Below the pieces are notes generated by a model. That model saw nothing but the letters and a program-made list of their open reading frames with translations, searched no databases and had not been told where the DNA came from. A program made the position numbers and the translations under genes. From contig NZ_CP138200.1 in assembly GCF_050859025.1 (NCBI RefSeq), forward strand, positions 3,658,001-3,722,000: a stretch of 64,000 nucleotides of DNA, written 5' to 3'. Positions 35,764 to 44,526 of this stretch are shown piece after piece (within the stretch, counting starts at the first letter, position 1; each line of letters begins with the position of its first letter). The stretch is from Wukongibacter sp050859025 (GTDB lineage Bacteria > Bacillota > Clostridia > Peptostreptococcales > Caminicellaceae).

Positions 35764-36584
35764 AGAACCACCCCCTCAATGCTCTGTGCTATTTTAATAA
35801 AAACTTTCTTGTATATTTCATCATCAACTAAAAGCCTACCTTCAGAATACAGCTTTGCTATTCTCCTATCAAAGGGAATGTTACCAAGCAATTGTATATT
35901 ATTCTCATCACAATAGTCCTCTATTAGATGACTATATTCATCACCTCTGTTGATAATGACTCCATAGGGGATTCCCATCTTTATAACAAGCTCTACCGCT
36001 ATTTTCAAATCATGCAATCCGAATTCTGTAGGCTCAGTAACTAGAATTGCATAGTCCGTATCTTTTATTGCCTTTACTACATTACATGAACTTCCTGGAG
36101 AGCAGTCCAATATAGCATTATCTCCGCTCCCCATGCTCTTTACTTCACTTATTATAGGCCCAGACATCGGTTCACCTATATTGAGTACCCCTCTAATACA
36201 TGTAATCTCATTATGTTTTCCTGTGTCTATCTTACCTATAATTCTAGGAATTTCATCTACAGCGTTCTCAGGACATATTAAACTGCATGCTCCACAGCTG
36301 TGACAAAGCTTTTCAAATATTACTATTTCTTTTCCTGTATTAGCTAGAGCATTAAACTGACAGGCTCTTACACATTCACCGCATAAAGTGCATCTATCAT
36401 AATTAACAGCAGGCACTAACACATTTACTTCCTTTGAATCTAAAATCCTAGGCTTTAAAAAGATGAAGCCGTTGGGTTCCTCTACATCACAATCTATATA
36501 CGTATACTCTAATGTCTTAGCAAGGTTTGTTGCAACAGTAGTTTTACCTGTTCCACCCTTACCACTTAAAACAGAAATCCTCAT
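35754..36584 (-). CDS. MinD/ParA-type ATPase with inserted 2[4Fe-4S] ferredoxin, copy 2
   Basis: 276 residues, paralogue of the next gene. Walker A is VLSGKGGTGKTT. Ferredoxin insert CTLCGECVRAC and CHSCGACSLICP at about residues 65-105; LDCSPGSSCNV and TEPTEFGLHD follow. The paired genes suggest a heterodimeric ATPase. It begins 3 bases after the second NifX-like gene ends and overlaps the following gene by 10 bases. Confidence 0.9.
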   Translation of the reverse strand: MRISVLSGKGGTGKTTVATNLAKTLEYTYIDCDVEEPNGFIFLKPRILDSKEVNVLVPAVNYDRCTLCGECVRACQFNALANTGKEIVIFEKLCHSCGACSLICPENAVDEIPRIIGKIDTGKHNEITCIRGVLNIGEPMSGPIISEVKSMGSGDNAILDCSPGSSCNVVKAIKDTDYAILVTEPTEFGLHDLKIAVELVIKMGIPYGVIINRGDEYSHLIEDYCDENNIQLLGNIPFDRRIAKLYSEGRLLVDDEIYKKVFIKIAQSIEGVVLCN

Positions 36585-36587
36585 AGA

Positions 36588-36980
36588 TTATCTCCGTCCT
36601 CTTCCATGCATATGTTTATTTCCCATTCCAAAATGAGACGGTACAGGAGTCGTTATCTCTGTAAGATTCTTATCTATATATTCCTTCAATATCTCTTCAA
36701 CAGTGCCTTCCTCGAATCCATAAATCTTAATCTTAGATGCATTTAATAATCTCATAGCATTTGGTCCGATATTCCCTGTAATCACTACATCAAGACCCAT
36801 ATCAATCACTCTCTGAGCTGAAGTAATCCCAGCTCCTTGTTGTGCCTGTACTCCAGGATTCACAGTAAAGTCGAATTTTTTACTTTCATCATCGTAGATA
36901 GCAAAATATTTACATCTTCCAAATCTAAAGTCCACAGGTGATTCTTTATCAGCACCAGTACTTGTAATACATATTTTCAT
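36588..36980 (-). CDS. NifX/NafY-like protein 2
   Basis: 130 residues. KICITSTGADKESPVDFRFG has the RFGR-type entry; QQGAGITSAQRVIDMGLDVV and TGNIGPNAMRLL follow, as in the dinitrogenase iron-molybdenum cofactor family. The tail (GMGNKHMHGRGRR) is Met/His/Arg-rich. Its ATG overlaps the stop of mrp in a TAATG arrangement, which means coupled translation. Likely a carrier or scaffold for a metal cluster served by Mrp and the MinD-type ATPases. Confidence 0.87.
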   Translation of the reverse strand: MKICITSTGADKESPVDFRFGRCKYFAIYDDESKKFDFTVNPGVQAQQGAGITSAQRVIDMGLDVVITGNIGPNAMRLLNASKIKIYGFEEGTVEEILKEYIDKNLTEITTPVPSHFGMGNKHMHGRGRR

Positions 36981-37768
36981 TATTTAATCCCTCCAATTGC
37001 ATCTATCACATTTTTTGATAAATCATCAATTAATGAGAAATTTATTTTTCCATAAAGTTCTACTTTACCCTCATCACATAGTTCGACAAAACTTGGATCA
37101 ATAGGGATATTAGCTATAACATCTATATCCATTTCTTTAGCTATCTCTTCAACTCTGCTCTTTCCAAAAATATTTATCTTCTTTCCACAATCTTTACATT
37201 CAAAATAGCTCATGTTTTCTACTATTCCATATATTGGTGTGCTCATCATCTTAGCCATATTTACTGATTTTTTAACAATTAACTTAACTAAATCCTGTGG
37301 AGATGAAACCACAATTATTCCATCTAATGGTAATGACTGCATTATAGTTAAGGATACATCTCCTGTTCCAGGTGGAAGATCAATAAGTAAATAATCTAAC
37401 TCTCCCCATGTAACATCTGTAAAAAATTGTTTAACAGTATTTGAAATTAATGGTCCTCTCCATAACACTGGTGAATCTTCCTTATCAATCAATAGATTCA
37501 GTGACATTACTTTAATACCGGTATGGCTGCTCACAGGATTTATTCCATCTTCATTACTTATAGCTCTTTTTTGATTTATTCCAAACAATTTAGGTATGCT
37601 TGGTCCTGTAATATCCGCATCTAATATGCCGACTTTATTGCCTTTCTCCTTTAAAGCCGTAGCTATTAAGGATGTTACCGACGACTTACCCACACCTCCT
37701 TTACCACTCATTATTGCAATAATTTTTTTTATATTGCTTTTTTCATTTGTTTTTTCTTTTTCAATCAT
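36980..37768 (-). CDS. mrp: Mrp/NBP35-type P-loop ATPase
   Basis: 262 residues. Walker A MSGKGGVGKSS near residue 20, GILDADITGPSIPKLFG (switch), LLIDLPPGTGDVSLT and the CxxC of YFECKDCGKK near residue 190, which in homologues binds a bridging [4Fe-4S] cluster. Acts as an iron-sulfur carrier or assembly ATPase in the cytosol. The start is ATG at 37768; AGGAGG is 9 bases upstream, whereas an ATG at 37792 would put that site inside the gene. First gene of the cluster, with a consensus-like promoter upstream. Confidence 0.92.
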   Translation of the reverse strand: MIEKEKTNEKSNIKKIIAIMSGKGGVGKSSVTSLIATALKEKGNKVGILDADITGPSIPKLFGINQKRAISNEDGINPVSSHTGIKVMSLNLLIDKEDSPVLWRGPLISNTVKQFFTDVTWGELDYLLIDLPPGTGDVSLTIMQSLPLDGIIVVSSPQDLVKLIVKKSVNMAKMMSTPIYGIVENMSYFECKDCGKKINIFGKSRVEEIAKEMDIDVIANIPIDPSFVELCDEGKVELYGKINFSLIDDLSKNVIDAIGGIK

Positions 37769-37803
37769 AAGTTTCAACCTCCTATTTGGCATATGCTAAT
37801 TAT

Positions 37804-37831
37804 ATTATAACCAATTTTTAGTTATTGTCAA
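37804..37831 (-). promoter_or_regulatory. Sigma-A promoter of the mrp cluster
   Basis: On the minus strand TTGACA (37831-37826) and TATAAT (37809-37804) are perfect hexamers separated by 16 bases, about 35 bases upstream of the mrp start. Confidence 0.82.
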
Positions 37832-37842
37832 ATGCCAATAAC
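37821..37842. promoter_or_regulatory. Operator-like palindrome over the mrp -35 box
   Basis: GTTATTG (37821-37827), 8 bases, CAATAAC (37836-37842): a perfect 7+7 dyad covering the -35 element. A second dyad-like stretch with GCATATGC lies at 37791-37797 near the start site. Both are good candidates for the binding site of the DUF134 or Fur-like regulator. Confidence 0.55.
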
Positions 37843-37880
37843 TACTTTTTTTGATTTTTTATTAAAAAAATTGTTCTTAT

Positions 37881-37930
37881 CTTAGGATTTTTGATATGTA
37901 TAAATTAAAGCTTTGACTAGAATCTCTATA
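37881..37930 (-). repeat. Half copy of palindromic element, family A (copy 3)
   Basis: 50 bases matching 46 of 50 positions at 58765-58814, from CTTAGGATTTTTGAT to the terminal GAATCTCTATA. It is a half-element upstream of the 38020 gene, and its terminal GAATCTCTATA matches one end of the complete element. Confidence 0.75.
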
Positions 37931-38019
37931 GTAATAAAAAAATTTAAAACTTTTATCAAATGAATATTTAGCATAAAATAGGTTCAAAATATCTATGACA
38001 TAATAAAGGAGGTTTTTGT

Positions 38020-38334
38020 TTGAGATTAATAGGCGTTTTTGAAAGAGAAAATCAAATTGGAGGACTAGTTGATAGCTTAAAAAATGATGGTATCGACAGG
38101 AGTGACATAATTATATCCGACAAACCAAAAACAAATAATAGACATTCTGCACTTGATGAGGTTTATATAAAAAGTGAATCCGATAGCCTTAGGGGAATAT
38201 CTACCTTAAGTGATGAATTTCCAGAGGAATCTGAGAAAGGAATTCTGGTTGCTGTTGAAATACCCAAAAAAAATGTCTCTCATGTAAGAGAGATTATGGA
38301 ACAAAGTGGTGCAACAAAAGTACTCTTGTATTAA
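38020..38334 (+). CDS. Small protein of unknown function, stress-protein-like
   Basis: 104 residues, starting at TTG 38020 with AAAGGAGG 7 bases upstream. It begins RLIGVFERENQIGGLVDSLK, has a hydrophilic middle and ends with a beta-alpha-beta-like unit (GILVAVEIPKKNVSHVREI, then SGATKVLLY). The opening and closing pattern resembles the small 'general stress 17M-like' alpha/beta domain found in Firmicutes, but I cannot assign it with confidence. It stands alone on the plus strand, divergent from mrp. Confidence 0.6.
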   Translation: MRLIGVFERENQIGGLVDSLKNDGIDRSDIIISDKPKTNNRHSALDEVYIKSESDSLRGISTLSDEFPEESEKGILVAVEIPKKNVSHVREIMEQSGATKVLLY

Positions 38335-38442
38335 AAAAATGTATAATATCTTTTATTGACATAGAGTGTAAGATACATAGCATAAGTACCTGTTTAAGAG
38401 GATTATACTGACTAATAGTTATTAATGCTGCATAATAAGCAC

Positions 38443-38485
38443 TCTGGGGCTGCACTCATAAGAAACCTTTATGAGACAGCCCCAA
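38443..38485. repeat. Strong hairpin between convergent genes
   Basis: TGGGGCTGCACTCATA and TATGAGACAGCCCCA pair with few mismatches around an AAGAAACCTT-type loop. Neither side carries a real T-tract. It separates the plus-strand 38020 gene from the minus-strand MATE gene and may be a bidirectional terminator or a dispersed palindrome. Confidence 0.6.
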
Positions 38486-38503
38486 ATTATTATACATATT
38501 TAA

Positions 38504-39862
38504 TTATATAAACTTACTACTCAACTTTTCTTGCCATTTTCCCTTCATATAGATAGCCATTCCAAAACAACATATTACAAAGTTACTTATGACCATTGCA
38601 AACCATACCGACTGACTTCCTAGATTAGTAAATTTTTTAAATAAAAGAATCATTGGTATTCTAAGTCCCCACAGCCTTCCTAAATTCATATACATTGTAT
38701 AAATAGTATGTCCCGAACCTTGAAATACACCCATTAAACAGTTGAATATCCCCATAAGTGGCATGGAAGCTGCTATTAATATCATATAGTAGGTTCCCTG
38801 AGATACTACATCGGGATTATCAGCAAATATACGTATAACATTTTCTGAAAATCTTATCAGAATCAACGACCCAACAGCCATAAAGGGTAAAATCATAAAC
38901 ATACTTTTCTTAAAGGCATCCCTAGCTCTTTTTAAATTATCTGCTCCAAGATTTTGTCCAATAATTGTAGCTAACGCACTCCCCACACCCATAGCCGGCA
39001 TAAGTATTAAGGAGACAATTCTATTACCTATACCAAAGGCTGCTAGAGTATACTCTCCAAAGGATACTACAAATCCATTCAAAAAGATAAAACCAATTGC
39101 GGAACCCGCTTGTCCTAGGGAAGCAGGTAAACCAATCTTTATAATTCTTAAGATTATTTTTCTTTTTAGTTTGAGATTCTCTTTAGTAATATATATACTA
39201 TCACTCTTTAAAAATAAAATATACAGAATATAAAATGTAAATACTGCTTTAGATACTATAGTTGCTATAGCCGCTCCTTTAATCCCTAAGTTTAACTTAA
39301 ATATAAAGATAGGATCGAGTATAATATTTAATATAACACTACAGATGTTTATTATCATAGGTGTTGTTGTATCACCCTGCCCTTGTCTAATTGCACTAAA
39401 AATAAATACGATATAAAGAATTGGAATATCAAAAAACATGATACTTAGATATTGAGTACAATAGGTAAACAAACTTCCCTTAGCACCCATGAGTTTTAAA
39501 ATATGAGATGTGGATATAAATCCTATAATTGCAAAGGTTAGGGATATTATTATGGAAAAGGTAAATAACTGACCTGCAATTTTATTTGCTTCATTGTTCT
39601 CATTAGCTCCAATATGTTGAGAAATCAATGCTGTCCCAGCGATATTCATTCCCATTCCTAATGATATTATTAAAAATAATACAGGCCAGACAAAGGATGT
39701 AGCTGCAAATTCAATCTCCCCAATCTTACTTACCCAAAATGCATCTGCTAGATTATACAAGGTTTGTGATAGATTGTTAAACATTATAGGTAAGGCCAGA
39801 GTTAAAATAACCTTAGGTATATTTCCCTCAAGAATAAGCTTTCGTTTCTCTATATGTCTCAT
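38504..39862 (-). CDS. MATE family multidrug/sodium antiporter
   Basis: 452 residues with about 12 membrane helices. MATE features include LALPIMFNNLSQTLYNLADAFWVSKIG at the N-terminus, MNIAGTALISQHIGA near 85, GAIRQGQG-like FSAIRQGQGDTTTPM near 165 and IGFIFLNGFVVSFG near 255. It exports cationic drugs or metabolites in exchange for Na+ or H+. ATGGAGGATTAATG gives a clear start. Monocistronic; no adjacent regulator. Confidence 0.92.
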   Translation of the reverse strand: MRHIEKRKLILEGNIPKVILTLALPIMFNNLSQTLYNLADAFWVSKIGEIEFAATSFVWPVLFLIISLGMGMNIAGTALISQHIGANENNEANKIAGQLFTFSIIISLTFAIIGFISTSHILKLMGAKGSLFTYCTQYLSIMFFDIPILYIVFIFSAIRQGQGDTTTPMIINICSVILNIILDPIFIFKLNLGIKGAAIATIVSKAVFTFYILYILFLKSDSIYITKENLKLKRKIILRIIKIGLPASLGQAGSAIGFIFLNGFVVSFGEYTLAAFGIGNRIVSLILMPAMGVGSALATIIGQNLGADNLKRARDAFKKSMFMILPFMAVGSLILIRFSENVIRIFADNPDVVSQGTYYMILIAASMPLMGIFNCLMGVFQGSGHTIYTMYMNLGRLWGLRIPMILLFKKFTNLGSQSVWFAMVISNFVICCFGMAIYMKGKWQEKLSSKFI

Positions 39863-40269
39863 TAATCCTCCATACTAACAACAAACGACTTTAATATACA
39901 ATAATTTCTATAAATTTTAAAATCTTCATTATTTGTTCAAATTTTTAATATTGTTTACCTATGTATTACCTTAATACTCCGTAATATAATACGATATTTC
40001 TATTATATCATTATTTTTATATGTTTAATATTATTTTTATTCTTAACTGTTTTGTCCCATAAATATATCATTTATTCCTCTTTCTATAGTATACCTTTTC
40101 GAAAAAAACTCATATACTTATTATAGTAATAACTCAGAATATTTCAAAAAACAATGTGATCGAGGCAAAAAAAACTAGGTGTAAAACATTACATAAAAAA
40201 GCCCTTTAATAAGTCTATCTTGCTAGATAGAATAAAAGACATTTTTCCCCAATAAAATAGAAAGTAAGT
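39863..40269. other. Intergenic region upstream of the MATE gene
   Basis: About 400 AT-rich bases without a gene. A small dyad TCTATC-TTGCTA-GATAGA lies at about 40216-40233. Nothing else recognised. Confidence 0.55.
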
Positions 40270-40316
40270 AGGAGTATTTATAGTTACAGTTCCAAACATA
40301 AACTAGAAATACTCCT
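40270..40316 (-). terminator. Hairpin past the histidine kinase gene
   Basis: AGGAGTATTT(A/C)TAGTT and its complement pair across about 11 bases, 8 bases beyond the stop codon. No T-run follows directly, so termination strength is uncertain. Confidence 0.55.
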
Positions 40317-40324
40317 GTTAGTTG

Positions 40325-42511
40325 TTATAAATACTTACTTATCATTTCTATGAGATTACGGCTCATTACAGGTTTAGATAGATAATCATCCATACCGCTT
40401 TTCAAGCATTTTTCCCTATCTCCCTCCATAGCATTAGCCGTTAAGGCAATAATGGGAATGTCTATATTTCTTTCTCTTATTATAGAGGCTACTTCATATC
40501 CATCTAAAATTGGCATCTGAACATCCATAAATATTATATCAAATAACTTCTCCTCTAATTTTTCTAAGACTATCTTTCCATTTTCTGCAATTTCAACATT
40601 AAGTCCTTTTTTCTGTAACATCTTTTTCATAATCAATTGATTTACCTTATTGTCCTCTGCTAACAAAATATTAATTTTCCCCCAATCTCTAGTATCAAGC
40701 TCATATCCTTTATCTGTCATCTTAGTTTCTTCTATATTATTTGATACTTTAAAGGGGATTTCTATAGTAAATGTACTCCCCTTATCAATTACACTTTCAA
40801 CTACAATGTTACCTTTCATTAATTCCACAAGCCTCTTAACTATAGCCAATCCAAGGCCAGTACCTCCATATTTTCTAGTTGTAGAACTATCAACTTGTTC
40901 AAAGCTATTGAAAAGTATATCAATTTTGTCACTTGGTATTCCAATTCCACTATCCTTCACAACAAGCCTTAATATTATATCATCTCTAGAATTTCTAATT
41001 CCCCTAAGCTTTACTATTATAGCTCCCTTAGGAGTAAATTTGATTGCATTACTAATAAGATTATCTATTACCTGCCTTAGCCTTAATGAATCACCTATTA
41101 TAAGATTAGGAATTTCTTTACCAGTGTCACAAATTAACTCGATTTTCTTTTCATCAGATTTTACAGTAAATATTCTAACCGAATTTTCCACTAACTTTTT
41201 CACATTGAACTCAGCCTTTTCTAAACTCATCTTTCCCGATTCAATTTTTGAGTAATCTAAGATATCATTAATAATAAGTAAAAGAGATTCAGCAGAAGCT
41301 TTTATTATTCCAAAATTTTCTCTTTGTTCTTCTTCTAATTTTGATAATTCCATAATATCTATCATACCCAATAGTCCATTCATAGGTGTTCTTATTTCAT
41401 GGCTCATGTTAGCTAAAAAAATACTTTTTAATCTATTTGCTTCTTCTGCTTTTATCCGTGAAGTTTCTATCTCCCACATAATTTTTTTAATTTCAGTGAT
41501 ATCATGTAATATTATAACATGCCCTACTTTTACATTCTTTTTATCTCGAATTAAAGTACTTCTTACCTCAAAATGCCTTTCCTGTTGAGATATAAACAAA
41601 ACAAGGCTTCCTACATTAAAATCAATCTCACCTTTGTCATTATTTAGACTTGACCATTTCGGCAATATTTCCTTTACTGGTTTGCCAATGATTTCATCGC
41701 CGTTAACTTCAAAAGCATTCCTTGCCGATAGATTTATATCTACTATTCTCATACTCATATCCAAAACAATAACAATGTCTTCAATGCTTTCAAAGACTAG
41801 GTCCTTTGCAATAGGAGACAAGTCTAACAATTCATGGCGGAACACTCCCCAAAAAGCTATTATGCCCGTTAATGAGAAGGCCAAGGGAGTAATATCTATA
41901 CTCATTTTTGGTCTAAAGAAAAGTAAATAAGCAATATTGTATATCCAAGGGATTAGGGAAGCTATTATAATTATTTTTGTTTGTTCTCTATATAATTTAG
42001 GAGAATGCATATAATGCAACACTAAAAGTAACAGACTTTTAAAAAGCAAAACATATACATAAACAATATTAATCCAAAACCATTTACCATATTTTGAAAA
42101 AATTAGTTCTACACCACCGATATCTACAAATCTAATATTTTGCCTAAACAGACCATGATACTTATTTGTTGCAATTATTATTAATGTAATTATTGGAATA
42201 ATAAATAGAGAGATAATTATATTCTTTTTAAGTAGATTTTTCCTATCAGTATGCTCTACAACAAGCATTAATAAAACAATTGGCGTAAAAACAGCCCCTA
42301 AATACTTGAATTCGTGTAAAAAGAACTTAATGCTGTGATTTGTATTTAAAATATATAGTAGCTGACAAATAATCCACTCTGAAATACATATCATTAATAT
42401 AGATATGAATAGCGAACCTGTAGCAGGTCTCTTCTTCCATGCAATATAAGCTGTGGTTATTGAAGCTATTGCTCCTACAACTAATATTGATGAGTATATA
42501 TAAAGATTCAC
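40325..42511 (-). CDS. Hybrid sensor histidine kinase
   Basis: 728 residues. Seven or so N-terminal membrane helices (to about residue 220, 7TM-type sensor) are followed by a PAS domain (about 230-340), then HisKA with the phospho-His in ANMSHEIRTPMNG near 380. The HATPase domain has the N box NLISNAIKFTP, DSGIGIP and YGGTGLGLAI. A C-terminal receiver domain has LLAEDNKVNQ and the phospho-Asp in FMDVQMPILDGYE near 660. The GTG start has GGGAG 6 bases upstream. No response regulator with an output domain is adjacent, so the partner is elsewhere. The signal is unknown. Confidence 0.93.
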   Translation of the reverse strand: MNLYIYSSILVVGAIASITTAYIAWKKRPATGSLFISILMICISEWIICQLLYILNTNHSIKFFLHEFKYLGAVFTPIVLLMLVVEHTDRKNLLKKNIIISLFIIPIITLIIIATNKYHGLFRQNIRFVDIGGVELIFSKYGKWFWINIVYVYVLLFKSLLLLVLHYMHSPKLYREQTKIIIIASLIPWIYNIAYLLFFRPKMSIDITPLAFSLTGIIAFWGVFRHELLDLSPIAKDLVFESIEDIVIVLDMSMRIVDINLSARNAFEVNGDEIIGKPVKEILPKWSSLNNDKGEIDFNVGSLVLFISQQERHFEVRSTLIRDKKNVKVGHVIILHDITEIKKIMWEIETSRIKAEEANRLKSIFLANMSHEIRTPMNGLLGMIDIMELSKLEEEQRENFGIIKASAESLLLIINDILDYSKIESGKMSLEKAEFNVKKLVENSVRIFTVKSDEKKIELICDTGKEIPNLIIGDSLRLRQVIDNLISNAIKFTPKGAIIVKLRGIRNSRDDIILRLVVKDSGIGIPSDKIDILFNSFEQVDSSTTRKYGGTGLGLAIVKRLVELMKGNIVVESVIDKGSTFTIEIPFKVSNNIEETKMTDKGYELDTRDWGKINILLAEDNKVNQLIMKKMLQKKGLNVEIAENGKIVLEKLEEKLFDIIFMDVQMPILDGYEVASIIRERNIDIPIIALTANAMEGDREKCLKSGMDDYLSKPVMSRNLIEMISKYL

Positions 42512-42576
42512 ATTTTCTCCCTCTTTCTTTTATAAAGAGTTCCTAGTAAAACTAACTTATTATGCTAGCCCTAAAG

Positions 42577-42690
42577 CTAGGAGTGATGATATTTCATTTT
42601 CTATTAGTCGATGAATCTGTTTTTTCATATAATTTAAAGATAAAAACAGATCTATTGAAATCACATAAATGAAATATCATCACTCCCTAG
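42577..42690. repeat. Palindromic element, family B (copy 1)
   Basis: A 114-base imperfect palindrome. CTAGGAGTGATGATATTTCA at the left end pairs with TGAAATATCATCACTCCCTAG at the right with one inserted base. The inner parts (GATGAATCTGTTTTT and AAAAACAGATCTATTG) also pair. Transcribed, it would form a hairpin of about 45 bp. The copy at 11616-11709 shares the arm sequence. Confidence 0.82.
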
Positions 42691-42898
42691 TTATTACAAA
42701 AACCAAACATATGATCCACTGGAAAAATAACGTAATTTATATCTCCAGACAATAAGCTCTTATAAAATCTTTGAACTACACAGTATTATTCTATTCTTCA
42801 TATTTCGTCAAAATCCTCTATTTAACAAATATTACTTATATAAAGCTTAAAACGATTAAAATAGTCCTAAATTTCAATACTTCTAGCAAATTTAGAGA

Positions 42899-42947
42899 TA
42901 TAGAGATTTAATCAGAACTATTAATTTATAAACATCAGAAACTCTTA
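42899..42947 (+). repeat. Half copy of palindromic element, family A (copy 2)
   Basis: Starts TATAGAGATT, the same terminal sequence as the copies at 37.9 and 58.7 kb, continues with GAACTATTAATTTATAAACA, shared with the 34.4 kb copy, and ends in ACTCTTAG. Confidence 0.68.
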
Positions 42948-43242
42948 GAAATTATAAAATCCATATATAGTCTGTAGGTAGAAAAATTTAATGTGGGCTT
43001 TAGAATTAAAAATACTTAGAGTATATCTTACTATGAATAATCTGAGTTCGATCATTTATCCAATTATTGCTATGCTAATCAATACTATAACTGGTCATAT
43101 TATTATTAACTATATATAATAAACATCTTACATTCTGTAGGTTTAATAAAAAGCTTTTTTGAAGATATTAGATCTTTGGAGTATAATGAGGTTTTTGTAA
43201 CTTTATATACATTAGCTTAAAGTAAATAAAGGAGATGTCACG

Positions 43243-43434
43243 ATGAAAAAAAATGTAGGCGATCTAGATTCCTTTTTAAGGATAACCGCAGGCTTGTCAA
43301 TGCTGGGAATAGGGATAAGAAAAAATTGTAATCCTTTGATTATGCTAGGATCAATGAAGGTAGCCGAGGGCATAACAAGATATTGTCCCTTGTTATCTCT
43401 TATGGGTATTTCAACAGAACAAAGGGTTATTTAA
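43243..43434 (+). CDS. DUF2892 (YgaP-like) small membrane protein
   Basis: 63 residues with a GGAG site 9 bases before the ATG. It has the DUF2892 layout: NVGDLDSFLRITAGLSMLGIG (first hydrophobic segment), a CNPLIMLGSMKVAEGITRYCPL stretch in two parts, and SLMGIST at the end. The two Cys residues are typical of the family. Often fused or adjacent to rhodanese domains elsewhere; no rhodanese gene here. Function unknown. Confidence 0.82.
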   Translation: MKKNVGDLDSFLRITAGLSMLGIGIRKNCNPLIMLGSMKVAEGITRYCPLLSLMGISTEQRVI

Positions 43435-43488
43435 TTCCAAGTAGACAGTCTAGAACTCAAAATTTTAGATAGTTCTTTTAATACCTAG

Positions 43489-43530
43489 AAAAACCTTAAT
43501 TTAAGCTAAATACTCAAATTAAGGTTTTTT
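43489..43530. terminator. Bidirectional terminator between DUF2892 and nupQ
   Basis: AAAAACCTTAATTT and AAATTAAGGTTTTT form a 14-bp perfect stem with a 13-base loop, A-tract on one side and T-tract on the other. It lies between convergent genes. Confidence 0.88.
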
Positions 43531-43589
43531 ATCACGATTAAATACAAAAACAACTTCTTTAAATACTAAATTTATAATTCAATCTACGC

Positions 43590-44522
43590 CTATCTTTCTT
43601 CTCTAAAATATGCATTTCCCAAACCCTTTGGTGCCATATGTTCCTTACTTTTCTTTGTAGATACCATAATTAGTACCAATATAGTAACTACATACGGAAG
43701 CATATCAAATATATATTGTGATATTTTTATATCATATTTTTGTAATCTAAATCCAATAATATCAAGTCCTCCAAAGAAATATGAACCTATTAAAGCCTTA
43801 TAAGGGCTCCATGTAGCGAAAATAACTAATGCAACAGCAATCCAACCTCTTCCTGCAGTAACATTTTCTTGCCAAGCAGGAACATATACTAGGGATAGAT
43901 ACGCCCCACCCAATCCACACAATGCTCCACCGATTAAAATATGAACATACTTGTATAAATCCACGTTAATACCACTTGCATCTGCAGCCGATGGGTTCTC
44001 ACCTACCATTCTAAGATTTAGGCCTTTTCTTGTATGATATAAGTAAATACCCAGTCCTAAAGCTATAACATATCCAAGATAGACAAACATATTATGAGTA
44101 AAAAACACCTCACCAATGATAGGTATATTGCCTAACCCTGGTATTATTAAGGGTTTAAAAAATTCTTTTATTTGCTGAGGTACTATCTCACCAACTAAGA
44201 TTTTTCCAGCGAAACCAGAAAAACCTGTCCCTAGTATTGTAAGAGATAATCCCGTAACTACTTGATTTGCTTTTAAAGTAACCGTTAAAAATGCAAAGAT
44301 AAGTGCACTAGCAGCACCGGCAGCCGCTGCTCCTAATAATGCAAGGGCTGGATTTGAGGTTACAAGTCCTACCTGAAATCCTACCACAGCACCTACCAAC
44401 ATCATTCCTTCAACTCCAAGATTTAAATTTCCGGATTTCTCAGTCATTATTTCACCTAGAGTCGCAAATAATAGGGGTGTTCCTGACTGAATTGCAGCCT
44501 TCAAAAATGATACCATGTCCAT
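43590..44522 (-). CDS. nupQ: Nucleoside ABC transporter permease
   Basis: 310 residues, about 8-9 membrane helices, of the BPD_transp_2 family. Motifs are GEIMTEKSGNLNLGVEGMM near the N-terminus and RMVGENPSAADASGINVD near residue 175, where the coupling loop lies. It pairs with the NupP-like permease, whose stop is 4 bases upstream. With the BMP lipoprotein and ATPase it forms a guanosine/purine-nucleoside importer like B. subtilis NupNOPQ. Last gene of the operon. Confidence 0.9.
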   Translation of the reverse strand: MDMVSFLKAAIQSGTPLLFATLGEIMTEKSGNLNLGVEGMMLVGAVVGFQVGLVTSNPALALLGAAAAGAASALIFAFLTVTLKANQVVTGLSLTILGTGFSGFAGKILVGEIVPQQIKEFFKPLIIPGLGNIPIIGEVFFTHNMFVYLGYVIALGLGIYLYHTRKGLNLRMVGENPSAADASGINVDLYKYVHILIGGALCGLGGAYLSLVYVPAWQENVTAGRGWIAVALVIFATWSPYKALIGSYFFGGLDIIGFRLQKYDIKISQYIFDMLPYVVTILVLIMVSTKKSKEHMAPKGLGNAYFREER

Positions 44523-44526
44523 CTAT

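Larger units (their letters stand above)
42512..43242. other. 731-bp intergenic region with two repeat elements
   Basis: Contains the family B palindrome (42577-42690) and a half copy of family A (42899-42947). The rest is AT-rich and non-coding as far as I can see; a 28-codon open frame starting at 43033 has no ribosome site. Confidence 0.6.

Noticed and set aside
34525..36980. Nitrogenase (nif) locus
   Set aside because: NifX-like proteins are present but there are no nifH, nifD, nifK or nifB genes; the Mrp/MinD/DUF134 context is that of ORP-like clusters.
43033..43119. 28-codon hydrophobic open frame starting with Met
   Set aside because: No ribosome site upstream and no similarity that I recognise; most likely chance in AT-rich DNA.
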